Assembly (NCBI GenBank): GCA_900314525.1 | Contig: OMVN01000002.1 | Location: 62,001-126,000, forward strand | Direction of reading: 5' to 3' | Length of the DNA: 64,000 nt | Source of the DNA: an uncultured Eubacteriales bacterium | Lineage (GTDB): Bacteria; Bacillota; Clostridia; Lachnospirales; Lachnospiraceae | Part shown: piece by piece, positions 62,471-64,000 of the stretch | How the letters are laid out: each line of letters starts with the position of its first letter | How positions within the stretch are numbered: the first letter of the stretch is position 1 | The notes under the pieces: model-generated | What the model saw: only the letters and a program-made list of their open reading frames with translations | Databases searched by the model: none | What the model was told of the DNA's origin: nothing | Position numbers and translations under genes: made by a program

Positions 62471-62709
62471 GATAAAGAAATTATTTTTTCCATCTGAGCT
62501 ATTTGACCAGAATTCATATTCTTTCTTAGTGTATCTAGGATTAGTTTGGTTTCATCATCAGAAAAACTGATATTTTGTTCATTTGCCTTAGCAGCAGCAT
62601 TTAAAAGAAATGGTATCATCTGTTTGGAGTTTACGGTTTTTGATTTTTCTAGTAAATCTGTAAGTAGGTTAATTTTTTCTGGTGAAATCCCATTAAAATT
62701 ATTGCTCAT
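62446..62709 (-). CDS. small protein of unknown function (87 aa)
   Basis: No recognised family. The 87-aa protein is mixed-charge and mostly alpha-helical by composition, with no membrane segment, signal peptide or cysteines. Its helical stretch MIPFLLNAAAKANEQNISFS resembles the tail of the preceding gene's product only loosely. GGGAATAAAA lies before the ATG on the reverse strand. It overlaps the upstream 146-aa gene by 11 bases, so the two are surely cotranslated and probably act together. Confidence 0.6.
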   Translation of the reverse strand: MSNNFNGISPEKINLLTDLLEKSKTVNSKQMIPFLLNAAAKANEQNISFSDDETKLILDTLRKNMNSGQIAQMEKIISLSKNIHRNS

Positions 62710-63139
62710 TTTTATTCCCTTCTTTATTGTTTAAAAGACTTTTAAGTGCATCAATTGATGTATCTGCAGATAATCCACTATCCGAAGAAACTGGATTTTT
62801 TGTGCCTGCTAAGGAATTTATTATATTTAGCATATTGTTGCCGCCAGATTTATAAATATTTAACAGATTCTGCAAATTTAAAAATGTATTAATTGTATTA
62901 AATTCTGAGGGACTGAGATAAGGTTTTATTGCATAAATAAGGTCATTTGCATTGAAAGCAGTATTACTTTCAGAACATGCACAAAGGGTTTCGTCTATAG
63001 ATTCGCTGAAGTCACAGTACAGAGTATTGAATTCACATGCCTTTATCATGAAGGATATATTTTTCTGCATATTTACAGGAAGAAAAGGCAGAGAAGCCTT
63101 TAATACATTAACAATTTTAGTGTTATTATAAAGATTCAT
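62699..63139 (-). CDS. small protein of unknown function (146 aa), paired with the following gene
   Basis: No family recognised. The 146-aa protein is helical with four cysteines in the middle (for example CEFNTLYCDF and CACSE) and a Ser/Asn/Lys-rich C-terminus, and it lacks a signal peptide or membrane helix. The start is the second ATG, six bases after GGGAG; an ATG eight codons earlier has no such site. It lies in a reverse run with a high-cysteine protein 258 bases upstream. A spore-related or regulatory role is possible but unsupported. Confidence 0.6.
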   Translation of the reverse strand: MNLYNNTKIVNVLKASLPFLPVNMQKNISFMIKACEFNTLYCDFSESIDETLCACSESNTAFNANDLIYAIKPYLSPSEFNTINTFLNLQNLLNIYKSGGNNMLNIINSLAGTKNPVSSDSGLSADTSIDALKSLLNNKEGNKNEQ

Positions 63140-63336
63140 TTTTTGCTCCCTATATCTTGTCATTATAATTATATTAAGAGGTTCTGGAAAATATTACTAA
63201 AATGTTTTATACATACAAATAAAATAAAAATATTTTCTTCATTTTTGCATTTCAGACATTCCTCATCATATTCAAAAATTGATGTATTAGTTTCGATTAA
63301 ATTCTTATTATAAGCTTTCACTGGCACCCCGTTTAT

Positions 63337-63372
63337 AAAAAAAGGATATACTCCGTGGGAAACCACGGAGTA
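63337..63372 (-). terminator. reverse-strand terminator after the high-cysteine gene
   Basis: TACTCCGTGG (63349-63358) and CCACGGAGTA (63363-63372) form a perfect 10-bp stem with a 4-base loop. On the reverse strand it is followed within four bases by a run of seven T. Confidence 0.8.
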
Positions 63373-63397
63373 ATAAATTGGATGTTAAGTATGGGTA

Positions 63398-63625
63398 TTA
63401 GCAGCCCATTCCTAATACGCCGTTGTTATTACCGCCACAGCAGCTTAAGATTAATAAAATCCAGATTATACAGTCGCATCCACCGTTGCCATTATTGTTA
63501 CCGAGAATTCCTCCGTTGTTTCCGCTACAGCATAAGAGAAGTATTAAAATAATGCAAAGGCAGTTTCCTCCATTGTTATCGTTGCAGCATCCGCCACCAC
63601 AGTTTGTTGCAGCTAAATCGCTCAT
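63398..63625 (-). CDS. chorion class high-cysteine HCB 13-type protein
   Basis: A 75-aa Cys/Gly/Asn-rich protein with 12 cysteines. It starts MSDLAATNCGGG, a start I associate with the HCB protein 13 annotation common in Lachnospiraceae. Two imperfect repeats each carry a hydrophobic stretch flanked by cysteines: LCIILILLLCC and DCIIWILLILSCC, separated by Asn/Gly linkers (GNNGG, GNNNGNGG). GGAGG lies seven bases before the ATG. The name comes from resemblance to insect chorion proteins and says nothing of function; a surface or spore-coat role is possible. A terminator follows. Confidence 0.75.
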   Translation of the reverse strand: MSDLAATNCGGGCCNDNNGGNCLCIILILLLCCSGNNGGILGNNNGNGGCDCIIWILLILSCCGGNNNGVLGMGC

Positions 63626-63758
63626 TATAAATCCTCCAAATTTTTGTTTACACTAAATAATATGTGGCAGGGTTTGTCTAGTTTCCTTTTTTTTAAAAAA
63701 ATAATGGAAAATAATTTGGTGATTTGATAATATTAATAAAAACAGAGGAAGTGATATC

Positions 63759-64000
63759 GTGATTAAGGCAAATAAACTTGTAAAAACCTTTACAAGAAAT
63801 GAAAAAAACAATAAGAAGACGGAATTCAACGCAGTTGATGGTATTTCGTTTTCCGTAAATGATGGAGAAATACTTGGAATATTAGGTCCAAATGGAGCAG
63901 GCAAGACTACACTGTTGAGAATGCTTGCATCTCTTATGAGCCCAACTTCCGGAGTGGTGGAACTTTATCATGATGAAGAGATAATTAATAATATAAATGA
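63759..64000 (+). CDS. ABC transporter ATP-binding protein, 5' part (NatA-like)
   Basis: The first 80 codons only, as the gene runs off the window. The GTG start is preceded by GAGGAA. Residues follow the pattern of an export-type ABC ATPase: [10 protein letters not shown], then the Walker A motif [19 protein letters not shown] at about residues 48-66 and [12 protein letters not shown]. The position of a basic insert ([13 protein letters not shown]) before Walker A resembles NatA-type ATPases of Na+ or drug export. Substrate cannot be assigned from this portion. Confidence 0.88.
   Translation, partial: MIKANKLVKTFTRNEKNNKKTEFNAVDGISFSVNDGEILGILGPNGAGKTTLLRMLASLMSPTSGVVELYHDEEIINNIN

Noticed and set aside
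63169-63366. A 65-aa reverse frame starting in the hairpin before the paired small genes
   Set aside because: Its ATG is in the terminator stem, composition is low-complexity AT-rich and no family or strong ribosome site is seen; a shorter GTG-started version remains possible but unsupported.
1-64000. CRISPR arrays, insertion sequences, prophage, tRNA and rRNA genes
   Set aside because: No repeat-spacer pattern, transposase or phage gene, or tRNA-like cloverleaf was found; the only recombinase is the housekeeping xerD.

Overview
The window is chromosomal DNA from an AT-rich, low-GC Gram-positive bacterium. Gene content and order point to Clostridia, most likely family Lachnospiraceae. The support is a Bacillus/Clostridium-type order nudF-spoIIM-xerD-deoB-pdp-dacF-scpA-scpB, an rsmD-coaD-ylbJ-tmcAL neighbourhood, sporulation-type genes (spoIIM, ylbJ, a SpoVB-like flippase), a Na+-translocating biotin decarboxylase operon, and a high-cysteine chorion class HCB 13-type protein. 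Coding density is high, SD sequences are strong (GGAGG), and no rRNA, tRNA, CRISPR, prophage or insertion sequence was seen. This is core chromosome rather than an island.

Layout. 1-3.7 kb: 3' part of a PLP aminotransferase, proC, a Nudix ADP-ribose pyrophosphatase, spoIIM and xerD, all forward. 3.8-4.8 kb: a reverse DAHP synthase. 5-7.5 kb: deoB-pdp nucleoside catabolism. 7.6-12.3 kb: an LTA-synthase-like sulfatase, a DD-carboxypeptidase, scpA and scpB. 12.4-16.3 kb: a maltodextrin ABC importer (malE-malF-malG, no ATPase) behind a long structured leader. 16.4-20.4 kb: a MOP flippase, trpS and a second DD-carboxypeptidase. 20.5-25.9 kb: a five-gene biotin-dependent Na+ pump operon carrying both an acyl-CoA-type and an oxaloacetate/pyruvate-type carboxyltransferase. 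26-33.4 kb: an RpiR regulator, a flavoprotein, cmk, ispH, rpsA, cheR, rsmD, coaD and a coiled-coil protein.

33.5-39 kb: reverse ylbJ, asnB, a YycJ-like metallo-hydrolase, an ACT protein with its UPF0210 partner, then a long rod-shaped inverted-repeat element (candidate RNA) and a strong terminator. 39.1-40.4 kb: reverse tmcAL. 40.6-42.8 kb: pta-ackA. 42.9-52.9 kb: yceD-rpmF, plsX-acpP, rnc-smc-ftsY, threonine dehydratase and a PAS-GGDEF protein. 53-57.4 kb: the ylxM-ffh-rpsP-khpA-rimM-trmD-nitrilase operon, preceded by a chain of mutually exclusive stems. 57.5-62.4 kb: reverse DUF1292, then birA, an alpha-amylase and aminopeptidase P. 62.4-63.6 kb: reverse small genes of unknown function and a Cys/Gly/Asn-rich protein. 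The window ends inside an ABC transporter ATPase gene.

How the genes connect. Imported maltodextrin (MalEFG) could be split by the cytoplasmic alpha-amylase. Acetyl-CoA is converted to acetate and ATP by Pta-AckA. BirA would biotinylate the small carrier of the Na+ pump. SRP components (ffh, ftsY) and condensin components (smc, scpA, scpB) are both present. The most interesting non-coding signals are the 38.9-39.05 kb rod, the rnc leader inverted repeat, the ylxM-ffh leader and the mal leader. None of these could be checked against databases here.
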